Source: Nymphaea colorata (Eukaryota > Streptophyta > Magnoliopsida > Nymphaeales > Nymphaeaceae). From it: a stretch of DNA of 64,000 bases. The position numbers and the translations under genes were made by a program. Shown piece by piece: positions 1 to 9,995 of this stretch (positions are counted from its first letter, which is position 1; each line of letters opens with the position of its first letter). The stretch covers positions 1,731,544 to 1,795,543 of the forward strand of contig NC_045151.1 of the NCBI RefSeq assembly GCF_008831285.2. Direction: 5' to 3'. The notes below the pieces were generated by a model. That model was not told the DNA's origin, did not search any database, and was given only the letters and a program-made list of their open reading frames with translations.

Positions 1-1640
1 GGCGACCGTGCTTTCGGTATTATGTCATTTCGTCACAATTAACAACAGGTGGCAAAGTTTATGACCTATCATTAATTAGTTGTTTTGTACATTTCATTTG
101 TGACGGTGGAATAATACAACAATATTTTTTCTTACTTGTTTCTTAACTTAAACTTCAAACAAGTTGAAAAAAATTCAAAAAATATGTAACCAAATGTCGG
201 GATTGTGGATCAATTCCCGGCACGAAGAATTTTCAGGACTTATTAGCAGTAAAAGATATCACATGTTAGTGGACTGAGATGTTGGTGTCCCACACGCATA
301 TGCTTGGATGGCCACGAGTTGACGGTGCATTTGAGGTGCATGAACATGAACTGCTTCTGCTTTTGTGTTATTTTTACATGCAAAGAATTGAGATACAGTT
401 CACTTAGAACTCACATTGATTGCAAAATACTTCGCTTTTCAAAGGCCCCACACATGTAACTTATTTCTGGTGATGGGGAGCGTAGGGACTTCGGTTCTAT
501 TATTAAATGATAGGATGAAATACACTTCTTACTTACCCAAACACAGTTGATGGACGTGCTACTAGCTTCAACTTTCGTAGCCTAAATAACCCTATAAAAT
601 TATAAGAGTCCGACCTCAAGAAAGAGTTTGAAATTAAATCACAAAGAAATTTCAACACAAGCAATATAGCTAATTTGCGGTTTACTGAGGTTGCATTTGA
701 TAGTTTTAGATCATACATTCAAAGCTGCATTAAAAAGTGTGTTTTGAAAGATCTTCTGGCGTAACTTGATTTTAAAGTCATGCTATATGTTAAAAACCAT
801 GGATATAAGAAGGTACAACCTTAAATCGAGGGATATGAGAGCCTAGCCATAGATCTCAGATATGCGGTGAAACAGACACAACTCAATTTAGTTCAGCTAT
901 ACATTTACTCGTAACTGAAACGCAAACCCAAACCAAAATCCAAAGTCAGATACTGGGGGAAGATCTGCCTCATAACCTCGCTAAGTCGGGTACAAATTTC
1001 AATTTGAATTATACTAAATCCGAATCCGATTCAAATTACTGATGCTATCTGAAGAAGGGCCAAAGCTGAATATGAGTTTCAATTTGAATTATATGGCTTT
1101 TCAATTTGAGTTGTACTAAATCGAAAGCCAGTACAGATTACTTCCAACAAAAAGGCTGAAGATGCTCGAGGAAGCAGAGGATCCCTCCCCTTCTCTTGTT
1201 TTGAAAGTCAATGATTGTTTCCCAATTTGAATAAACTCGTGGTCAGTCCGTCCGTCAATTAAAGTGTCACACTATCACCATTTATAATTCAAAATCACCA
1301 TTTATGATTCAAATAAATAATGCTTACCAACATTGGATGAGAGTCATCGGACCAACTAGGCTCGAATTCTCATGGGTCTAAGTGCGGACCAGGACTAACG
1401 CGGTTTTGGTTCGGTTTGCGAGGAGGCGGCCAAAGGGAAGGAAGGGTAAAAACGTAAATTTGGTGGGAAAGAAGAAAGAAAGAAGGGGGAGGATGCTCAT
1501 GGGAAGATGCATTGAATCAGCATGGCGTGGGGATAGAAAGCGAGTGTGGACGAATCTGGAAGATATCGTCATATATCGAAAACCAGGAAACCCTGACACG
1601 GAGTGAGAGAAGAGAAAGGTAAGAGGGTCAAGAAAGGAAT
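1..1640. other. Upstream intergenic DNA, no gene seen
   Basis: AT-rich sequence without a recognisable gene; the only open frames are short and low-complexity. Between about 990 and 1140 there are repeated words of the type AATCCGAATC and TCAATTTGAATTATA, resembling the interior of the family C dispersed elements seen elsewhere in the window, but I could not define ends here. From about 1430 the strand becomes purine-rich (GAAAGAAGAAAGAAAG), which often precedes plant 5' leaders. Confidence 0.4.
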
Positions 1641-1982
1641 TAAAGGGAGGAGAAGGGGGAGCTGCATCTGCCTCAATTCGTCCCTCTTTATTTGTTGAGG
1701 AGGAGGAGGAGGTGGTGGTGGTGGAGGTGGCGGAGGAGTGGTGGGGGTCGAAGGGTCCGGGGACGACGGCTCACGAGTTCAGACCAAGCCCAGCATCTGT
1801 GATTCATTGCGGCGTCTCTTCCCTGTTTTCTGTTGGAGGAGGACCTAGTCTGTGATGCATTCGGGGTTTGGAGGGGACTTGCCGCTTTTACAGGTGATTC
1901 TGTTGCTGGTGCTGCTGTTGGTTGCTGGCTGTGAGCCGTCGTTAGTGTTTCTGTTCTCCCCGGCGAAATTCACGACGCCCTT
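1641..1982 (+). promoter_or_regulatory. Probable EBF 5' leader with GGN tract and upstream AUG
   Basis: This stretch lies directly before the inferred EBF start. It holds a GGA/GGT tract at about 1698-1749 and an upstream ATG at 1855, with G at -3. In the spliced transcript the 1855 frame does not stop before the main ATG. It runs through the exon junction (2007/2659) to a TGA ending at 2997, so it would overlap the F-box coding region in another frame. The transcription start is not visible; if it lies downstream of 1855 the upstream ATG is irrelevant. Confidence 0.4.
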
Positions 1983-4685
1983 ATGCCTCCCCTCGTCAAG
2001 TATTTTGGTAAGGGATCGATCTCCTTCTCCTTCTTCTTCTCTTTCTAATTAGAAGCTTTCTCTTTTTCTTTTTTGATGATCTCGCTGTTGGTTTTTGGTT
2101 GGTGTTGCATGCGTTCCTCTCTTCTTTCTACCTTACACGAGAGAGGCGGTCCCATGATCTCTTTATCGTTTTCTTTTTTGATTTTCGTGGAAGAAACGGG
2201 TCTTCTGTTCCATGCTGTCTATCTTGTTTGAAGATTGGTGCCTGGAAATTTTGCTTTTTACCTCCAATTCTCTGCTCCTCGGGTTTGTAGCTGGCGTTTA
2301 GCTTTTCTCTTGTTTTTGGTATTGGTTTCGATGTCTGATGGATTTTCTTCAACGAAAGGAGTTTCTTCACGTTGTGAAAAGGTTGTGTGTTTGAAGTTTT
2401 GAACACCTGGGCATTTTCTTTTTCGATGAATGCTGACCATTCGTCGTCTTAACGAAGGCCACTTTCTTTTCCGGTAAACGATTTTTGTTTGGGGAGTGTT
2501 ACAGAAGCTTTCATTGCATATCATGTTGTACCCTTCTATGACTATTCTTTCTTTGTCTTCCTTTTATTTTTCTTTGGTTTTGGAAGATTCTTTGTTTCCT
2601 TCCTCCCTGGACAAATGGCATGACAAATTTCTTGGCATCGGATTTTGTTTACCTACAGGGGATGAAGTTTTCTGCCCCGGCGGCCCTTTCAACTCCGACT
2701 TCATGGATTCGAGCCTCATGCTTTCTCCATCGCCTTTTGTCGATGTCTTCTGCCCACGGCGAAAGCGCGCTCGCATCAGCGCCCCTTTCATCCAAAGAGA
2801 ACAAGAGCCGGCCTCGAGAAAGATCGTCCCTTCCATCGACGTCCTCCCCGATGAGTGCCTCTTTGAGGTCTTCGCGCGGTTACCCAGCATTCGTGACCGC
2901 AGCGCCTGTGCCTGCGTCTCCAAGCGATGGCTTATGCTGCAGAGCAGCATCCGCGGGTCTGAGTTTGCTTCGACTCCCGCCTGTTGCGGTTCCGTGACTG
3001 CCACAAAGGTGGCGTCTGCAACCGAGAAAGATACGACAAAGGCCGCTTTGGCTGTGAAGGATGCTAATGGCGAGAGGGTTCTTCCTGCAACCATTGAAGT
3101 CGATGGCGGTGATGAAGAGGAGGAAGCTGCCGACTGCGATGCTGGCCATCTTACACGGTCTTTGCAGGGCAAGAAGGCAACCGATGTTAGACTTGCCGCC
3201 ATTTCCGTTGGTGCCGCCAAGCTCGGCGGGTTGGGCAAGCTTCTGATACGGGGTAGTAATGCAATTCGTGGTGTTACTGATGTTGGTCTCTCTGCCATCG
3301 CTCGTGGGTGTCCCTCCCTCAGGGTTCTCTCCCTCTGGAACCTCTCCTCTGTCAGCGACAAATCAATCTGTGAGATCGCTGAAGGTTGTCACCTACTGGA
3401 GAAGCTTGATCTTTGCCATTGCCCGAACGTTTCTGACAAGGCGTTGCTTGCCATTGCTGCGAAGTGCCCGAATTTGTCGTCTGTTTCCTTGGAGTCCTGC
3501 CCACTTATCGGAAACGAAGGTCTTCCGGCCATCGGCCGTTCCTGTCTGAACCTTCGGTCCATCAGCATCAAGGATTGCCCGCTTGTTGGTGATCAGGGTA
3601 TTGCAGGCCTGGTTGCCTCTGCTGCTGCACTTTCAAGGATCAAGCTTCAGGGTGTGAACATCTCTGATGTGTCACTTGCAGTTATCGGTCACTATGGCAA
3701 ATCGGTGGCCGAATTGTCCTTCACAGGTCTTCAGCATGTTGGTGAGCGTGGCTTCTGGGCTCTGGGCAATGCCCATGGCCTGAACAAGCTCAGGACCCTC
3801 CATGTCTCTTCCTGCAATGGGATGACAGATATGGGTCTTGAAGCTGTTGGTGTTGGTTGCCCTGTTCTGAAACATCTGTGCCTTCGGAGGTGCTGCTTGC
3901 TGTCAGACAGTGGGTTGAGAGCCTTCGCCAGAACAGTGGTGGCGCTTGAGAATTTGCTGTTGGAAGAGTGCAACTGGATTACTCAAACTGGTGTCTTGGA
4001 TTCTTTCTCCAACTGCAAGGCGAACCTAAAGTCACTTAGTCTGGTGAAATGCGTAGGGATCAATGATGTTGATGATGGTTTAAGTCCCCTGCCTCTGTGT
4101 GCCTCTCTGCATTCACTGACCATCCGTGGTTGCTCTGGTTTTGGAAGTCGTGGCGTGGCTGTTGTTGGGAAGGTCTGCCCCAATTTGCAAAATGTTGATT
4201 TCAGTGGAGTGAGTGGCCTTAGAGACTCTGATCTGCTGTCTCTGACGGAGAATTGCAGAGCTGGCCTCACCAAGCTGAACCTGAACGGCTGTGTAAACCT
4301 TACAGACGATGCCATCATCCGGTTGGTGATGTTCCATGGTGGAAGCCTGCGACTCCTGAACCTTGGTGGTTGCAGGAGTTTAACCGATGAGAGTCTTAAG
4401 GTCATACTGGCCAATTGCCCACTGCTGCAGGAACTGAACATGTCTGGATGCTCGATTACAGACCAAGGTTTTTTTTCTTTCAACTCATCTAACAAGGGAC
4501 TGCTGCCGGATCTTCAGATCCTCTCCCTCTCCGGATGTTCGCAAGTTTCAGAGAAAAGCTTGCAGGTTTTGGGGTACCTGAGCGGTTCTCTGGTCGGTCT
4601 CAACCTTCAACATTGCAACCTGATCAGCAGTAAGGCAGTTGGATGGCTTGGCGAGCGGATGTGGGGATGTGACATCCTCTCTTGA
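1983..4685 (+). CDS. EBF: EIN3-binding F-box protein (EBF1/EBF2 type), two coding exons
   Basis: Substrate-recognition subunit of an SCF ubiquitin ligase that, in known members, targets the ethylene transcription factors EIN3/EIL for degradation in the nucleus. I infer coding exon 1 at 1983-2007 (25 nt, encoding MPPLVKYF plus one base), a GTAAGG...CAG intron at 2008-2658, and exon 2 at 2659-4685. The join gives 683 aa and recreates the conserved EBF N-terminus: a hydrophobic MPxLVxY start, then GDEVFCPGG. Visible domains: basic cluster RRKRAR (about 42-47), F-box (about 67-108, LPDECLFEVFARLP), acidic linker (about 155-165, DEEEEAAD), then a long run of cysteine-type leucine-rich repeats to the end (repeated LxxLxLxxC, ITD/VSD motifs). 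The C-terminus WGCDILS is family-typical. Arabidopsis members are about 625 aa, so this one is slightly long, mainly in the linker. The open frame extends upstream to 2496, but that part is intronic. The assignment is firm; EBF1 versus EBF2 is not resolved. Confidence 0.93.
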
Positions 4686-5481
4686 TCTGGACAAATTGAA
4701 ATAGGAATCGGTGGTTGGACGAAGAAAGCACATCTGATTCAGTATCTCCTTCCGAGAGGGGATTTTTGAGACGGTTCTTTCACGTCTCCACCATACCATC
4801 TTTTTTGTTCTTTTTTTTGGGCTCATTTGTTTGGTCTTCTACAATGGGCCTTCTGCAGTGAAGAAGTAGAAGGAAAAACAGTCGGAGGAGAAAACAAACC
4901 AGGTTGTTTTCAAGGGGGTTCTCTGCCCCGTCCTGTTTTTGCGGGTTCTTCCTTCCATCTTGGTGGAAGAGAAGTGTTCGTTCACCATCAAGCGTCCTTA
5001 CCGCTCGGTGGTTTTTGACTGGACGGAGCAGTTCCTTCTGAAGAGTCACCATGGTTCTCATTCTCCAGAAGATAGGTCTTTCTTTTTTAGTTACTGTAGC
5101 GTTTTTAACAGGGACCCTGTTTCGTGTTCACCCTGGTGTTTTGACCGTTGCCTCTTCATTGCACATGGTGGTTGAGCACTGTGCAGCTTTTCCAGTATCT
5201 TTTCTGCGCTAAGAGGCTCTGTGGTCTATGTTTCTCATGGTGACTGTTGTATGTTTCCATGCTGGGTCTCGTTATTACGTCATGTATGCAGCTGGTTTTG
5301 TGGCTTGGATCTCTTTTTCTCTGCCTCTCAGGCTTTAGTGATGGCAGCGATTCGTTTGTGTCTGCCATGACAACCAGGTGCTGGTTTTTTCGCCTCTAGG
5401 CCTTGTGTTTTACCGGGCTGTTCTCTGCAAGGGCTGTATCCTTTCGTGGTTATGTTAATGCAATTGGGTTTTATCTAAGTG
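4686..5481 (+). promoter_or_regulatory. Probable long U-rich 3' UTR of the EBF gene
   Basis: About 0.8 kb after the stop codon has no credible coding frame but several T runs on the sense strand: 4801-4806, 4811-4818, 5083-5088, and a run near 5386. Arabidopsis EBF1/EBF2 transcripts have long 3' UTRs whose poly-U motifs mediate EIN2-dependent translational repression. The same arrangement is visible here, but the UTR end and any function are inferred. I see no clear poly(A) signal to fix the end. Confidence 0.45.

Positions 5482-5540
<59 letters not shown>
5482..5540. repeat. (CT)n(TA)n microsatellite
   Basis: A CTCTCT run passes into TATATA with one TGTGTG interruption. It lies just beyond the likely EBF transcript end. 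Confidence 0.9.
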
Positions 5541-8500
5541 AGGTTTGCCTTCAAGAACAAAGAAGTCGGAATCTCATCGGACTCTTAATTGGGTAGTCGT
5601 GGGAAATCTCTAAAGTGATTATGTTATGTGATCCTTGAAGCGATTGTTCTACTTGTTTACTCACAGATAATAATGGATACAATCTGTCCTGATCCTCTCT
5701 TTGTATTTGGTTCTCAGTTGGAAGTTATAGACGTATAAAACAAGAATCTAATTGTGGATAATCTCTACAACGGTGGCCAAGCAATTGGTCTCTAATTATG
5801 GATTCTCAATCAGAACCTGTGGAAGTAAGAATAAGCATCTGATCATGGGTAATCTCTAGATTGATCCTGGAAGCAATGTCTGCTCTAAAAATGTAAGCCT
5901 AAATGTTAGCAGCTTCTCTACCATATTCTTCCGGACCTCCTGCTCAGGAGACAGATAAGAACTCTGAGCGCACGAACTTTTTTCTGAATTCTCTGCAAAA
6001 CAGAACTTCATTACCTCTATTAACTTATAAGACTGACTTCAATGGCAGACACGCCTGGGTGGGTTTTTATTCCCAAGCATTCTGTCTTTTTCATTGGCAG
6101 ACTCAACCATTTAAAGCTGCCCCATCTCTAGGACGTCTGGTTGTAGGAATTGGAAATCGAAACAGAGTTGAAACGATTTCAACGTAACATATAGTGAAAT
6201 GCTAATGATCGGATGGATCTATATTGTTAGGAAATCCAAGTTCGACTGCTGAATGGATTCGAATTGATATACGGTCTCATAAACAAGTTCTATTTTAAGA
6301 AAAAAATTTGACTGAGAATCTGACTGTTACATACATGAGAGCATATGTTAGAGGGGCTTGAACACAGTTTTAATAGATATAGATATTGAAGGTGAATTTA
6401 AATCCAAATCCGGTTAAGACAAATTTAGTAGAACCGTTTTGCATCTTTACTAACATTCAACGGCTCTAAATGCATCGCCCGCTCGTCTTTTTCTCTCCCT
6501 CTTGGGTCGTCCCTCCATCGTTTCAACCGAATCTCAAGCATCTTTGGCTGTCTTAAGTCCGGCCAGCTTGTGCCACCACAAAACAAGATCAAACACAAAT
6601 TACAGCGTAAAGTTTTTCCTCCTCTTCCTGCGAGCCCACTGTTGATTAACATGAAACCTGCTCAACTACACAGGAAAAAGAAAAAGAAAAAAAAAAAAGA
6701 ACAAGAACGAAAGGAGAGGAAAAGTAAACAACAAACAGGAAAGCTAAAGCAGAACATGGATTTAATGGTCGGGAGGTAAGTACAAACAGAAAGCTAAAGA
6801 AGAACAAGGATTTAATTGCTGGGAGGTAAGTACAGAAAGGTTGCAGGTGAAGACAAACATTTACAGTATCTGCATTCAATGGTTCCAACAAGATTGGGCA
6901 GTAGCTAGATGGCCTTTACGTCTCCCTGATAGAGACAAGCGAGAGAGCAAGGAGCAAGCCAAGCGCCAGCCGCCCACCTGGCCAATTATTGTTTCTTCGC
7001 TTTTGAGTTATAATTGTATGGCCATTGCTGCCTTCCAGATGTCGCATCGCCCACGTTATATCGGCGACAAAACGGCCCTTCGTTTCTGTCAAGAGCCGGG
7101 GCAGCCCCAGCCGTCCATTGCTGAACAAGGACTCAGATTCACCCTGTTAGACTTGGCTTTTTTCTCTTTCTTTGCCGAGGGCAGTACGTGGTCGCCATGT
7201 GCAGCGACATCTGCAGCGTCAAATCTGCTATGCCTGCTGACCGTGGCTCGTGTTCCTCGTGATACCTGAACGAAAGGGTCGAGGCAAAGCACGGAGCGAG
7301 CCTGCTGGCCACAAGCGCTGCTGCCCTCCTGTAGAGGGCCTGGTCATCCCGTCTTGTACGTAGCAGAGGCGCAGGCGCAGGCGCCGGCGGCCGGCAGAGG
7401 AAGGTATGCTCCAAGGTGGGCAGTGTCCGCTTCGAGTTTTTTGAGATCATGTTCGCCTGTAAGCGACAGGAGAGTAGTGTTTTGGAAAACTAAACCAAAG
7501 ATTTTGTACTTGAGATCTCTTTTCATCATATATACTATCCTAAATAGGAGCCACAAGTAGAGTTTGATTAACTCGAGAGCTAAAGTTTTGATCGATAGTA
7601 GTATCGAGAAAAAAAATTACAGTTATTTTTTTATTTGATGATTTTTATATAGGAAAAGAGTAACCCTTTATGAAAATCACACACAGTAATTTTTGCTTTT
7701 AATTACTTGCAAAGGCAAGCGCAGAAATAAAAAAAATGTTAACACTTTTTTCCGGTTGCTCTTTGAAGAGTTCAAGACCGAATATCTTGCATCGTCTTTG
7801 TAAAACAAAGAAGAAGAAAGTCTTAAATTGTGTATTCATCGTCTGGTTGTGAAAAATAATGAAAGAGGAGGGAGACAAGAATGCAGTTTTACCTTCACAT
7901 TCCAAAACATTTTGACTTCAGACTTTAGAAACACAGATGAAAAAATAATATATAAAGGGAAACTTTTATATGCATGTGTGTTGTCGAGGGATATGAATAT
8001 AAGTGCACATGTATACACTCATGTATCCGGTGGTCTGCGAGCCCTCTAGCCCCAGGATCCAGAGCAGCCTAGTCCTACATTACATTATTCAACTCAGTGT
8101 TACACATTTATATGTGTATGAATTAGTATGTAGTGTATGCACATTTTACTTTTAGGCATCCCTACCATGTGTATAGAGAGTCAAGGAAGAAATTTTAGTA
8201 GGACCACATGAGAAGCAAGATATAATCAATTGCATCTAAACAACAATTTTTTGGGTCTTTTTTTCCCTCTCATTGCATCTAAACAACAATTTTGTGGCAT
8301 CAAGGGCATGCCACATACGTGCCCTACGCCTGCCCATTTGAGTTATGCCCCTCGGGGCAATCGTGCCATTGAAAATTTTCTGGAAAAACAAAAATGTGAG
8401 GAAGATCAACACAACTCATATGGCACTAATACTAAAGAGCCAATGCATATCCAACATCATAAATTTCCAACAAATATCCTTCTATAATAGCATACTAAAA

Positions 8501-8643
8501 TTCATATGCAGAATAATGGTCCGCCAACTTAGGCTTATTCCGTGTCAAAGATGCCACGAAATTGTTCACTCAATGCACCCCGGAAAAGGCAAAAACAACG
8601 CCACAAATTAGGATGAGCCTTTTAAATTTTGGATCCTTCTAAG
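5541..8643. other. Intergenic DNA with a short tandem duplication
   Basis: No gene recognised. A 50-bp unit (GAAAGCTAAAG...GGGAGGTAAGTACA) is tandemly duplicated at 6739-6788 and 6789-6838 with a few substitutions. A 22-bp phrase, CATCTAAACAACAATTTT plus flanks, occurs twice near 8228 and 8271. Around 6900-7400 the DNA is more GC-rich and carries a 142-aa plus-strand frame (6841-7269) with no motif I recognise; I do not call it a gene. A transcribed non-coding locus cannot be excluded. Confidence 0.4.
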
Positions 8644-8869
8644 TAGGGCTGTACAATGAGGAGGGGAGCCAATTTGAGCTGGATTCACTCACTTGAAAAA
8701 CCTCGACTCGAGTTTAAATTTATACTGGGAATGTCAAATGGGTAGAGTTCAAGTTGTAAGAACTTAACTTGTTTAAACTCAGCTTAGCTCTATAATACTG
8801 GTTCATCAGAGTCAACGAGTTAAACAAGTTAAGCAAGCTCGAGCTCAACTCGGCTCATGTGCAACCTTA
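8644..8869. mobile_element. Family A hAT-like non-autonomous element (copy A1)
   Basis: 226 bp. The left end TAGGGCTGTACA and the reverse complement of the right end, TAAGGTTGCACA, match at 9 of 12 positions. The flanking 8-bp direct repeats are CTTCTAAG (8636-8643) and CTTTTAAG (8870-8877), 7 of 8 identical. The interior is made of words such as AGCTCGAGCTCAACTCGGC and has no coding capacity. The 8-bp target duplication and T-A-G-G start are hAT-superfamily hallmarks; the class assignment is inference. Confidence 0.75.
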
Positions 8870-9226
8870 CTTTTAAGTGTGATTGTGCCTTAGTCCACTA
8901 TTGTAGTAGTTTAATGGATGTTAAAGGCAAATGGAGCCGGACAGCCAAGTCAAGTTCCCCCTTTGGGATCAACCTCCTTAGTCCTCTCTTGTACCACAGA
9001 ACCACTTTGGCAACAACCTCCTTGGTCCTCTCTCCGACCACATATGGGCGTCTTCCCCAAGGCCCTTCCTCTTTGCCAGTCTTCAAAAACCCTAACCCCA
9101 TCAACCCACATTCTACAAAAGATGCTTTTGGCAACATGTCCTGGGGGCAGCCCCGTTATATCATCCCTGATTATAAGGTGCCATTAGCTTTGTCTCAAAA
9201 AATCTCTGAATCAAAAGGTTGCACAT
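8870..9226. other. Intergenic DNA between two short elements
   Basis: A plus-strand frame (8857-9228, 123 aa) covers most of this stretch and overlaps a second open frame on the same strand. Neither shows a domain I recognise, so I leave both uncalled. Confidence 0.3.
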
Positions 9227-9398
9227 AGTGGCAGAGGTAGGTTTAGTCATGGTGTGGCAACTTGACCTCACATGCCCACAAAAACTGTTTATTTTCATAT
9301 CGAATTTCATTGTATGTTTTTCATTTACATATAAATGCCTCTTAAAAATTTGAAATTATATAATTACTGCCCCTTAGAAGTTTTCGGCTCACCCCTCA
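9227..9398. mobile_element. Possible family D short element (copy D0)
   Basis: 172 bp beginning AGTGGCAGAGG and ending GGCTCACCCCTCA, loosely matching the GGGGC(A/G)GAGCC termini of family D. The flanks TTGCACAT (9219-9226) and TTGCATAA (9399-9406) agree at 6 of 8 positions. The interior is AT-rich with no coding potential. Less certain than D2 and D3 because both termini and target duplication are degraded. Confidence 0.45.
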
Positions 9399-9604
9399 TT
9401 GCATAACGATAAGGATTCGATTTACAAGAAGATGGATGGCCTTTCTGAAGGGCAGCCTTGGGTTTGTTTTGTGTCTAGATCCTCTAGAGTTAACGTCAAC
9501 TATAGAGAGGCCTTTTGGAAACTCACCAGCCAGTGGGCAGGTATGAGACCGATCCCCTAATTTTCATTGCTCTGGGAAAAGAAGAATTCCTTGTTCCTAC
9601 ATGC

Positions 9605-9995
9605 AGCTAAGAGCTCCAAGTCGAGCTTGAGTTGGGCAGCTCGAAGTCGACTCGACTCAAAAAACTCGAGCTCGAACTTGGCTTAAACCATAGTGAAGAT
9701 CGACTCAACAATACAACATCGATCTTAAACTTGACTAACTTAACTCGTTTATGTTAACCATGTCTAATTTCTTTTAATTCGTTAACTTGTTTTAACTTCA
9801 TTAATTCATTTAGTTGCTACTTGTTTAGCTATTTTCTCATTATAATTGAATATTTATTATGTAGTTGAGTTAAGTCTGAGTTCTTACAACTCGAAATCAA
9901 CTCGTTTAACCTTTCGAGTTTACATTTAAACTTGAGTTTGACTGGTTTATAAACAAGTTGAGTTTAGATTTGAGTCAAGTCGCCAACTCACCCTA
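9605..9995. repeat. Family A-like GAGCTCGAG-rich repeat, ends not defined
   Basis: Dense AGCTCGAG/AACTCGAG words on both strands, ending in CAACTCACCCTA, whose reverse complement starts TAGGGTGAG as in other family A copies. I could not find a matching left terminus or a target duplication, so this is a decayed or truncated copy. Confidence 0.5.

Noticed and set aside
2496-2658. In-frame N-terminal extension of the EBF exon 2 frame
   Set aside because: It is not like any EBF N-terminus and is preceded by a good donor at 2008 and ended by a CAG acceptor at 2658, so it is intronic.
2564-3361. Antisense frame of 265 aa opposite the EBF gene
   Set aside because: It is a shadow of the leucine-rich-repeat coding strand; no motif seen.
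6841-7269. 142-aa plus-strand frame
   Set aside because: No domain, overlapping frames on both strands, GC-rich patch only.
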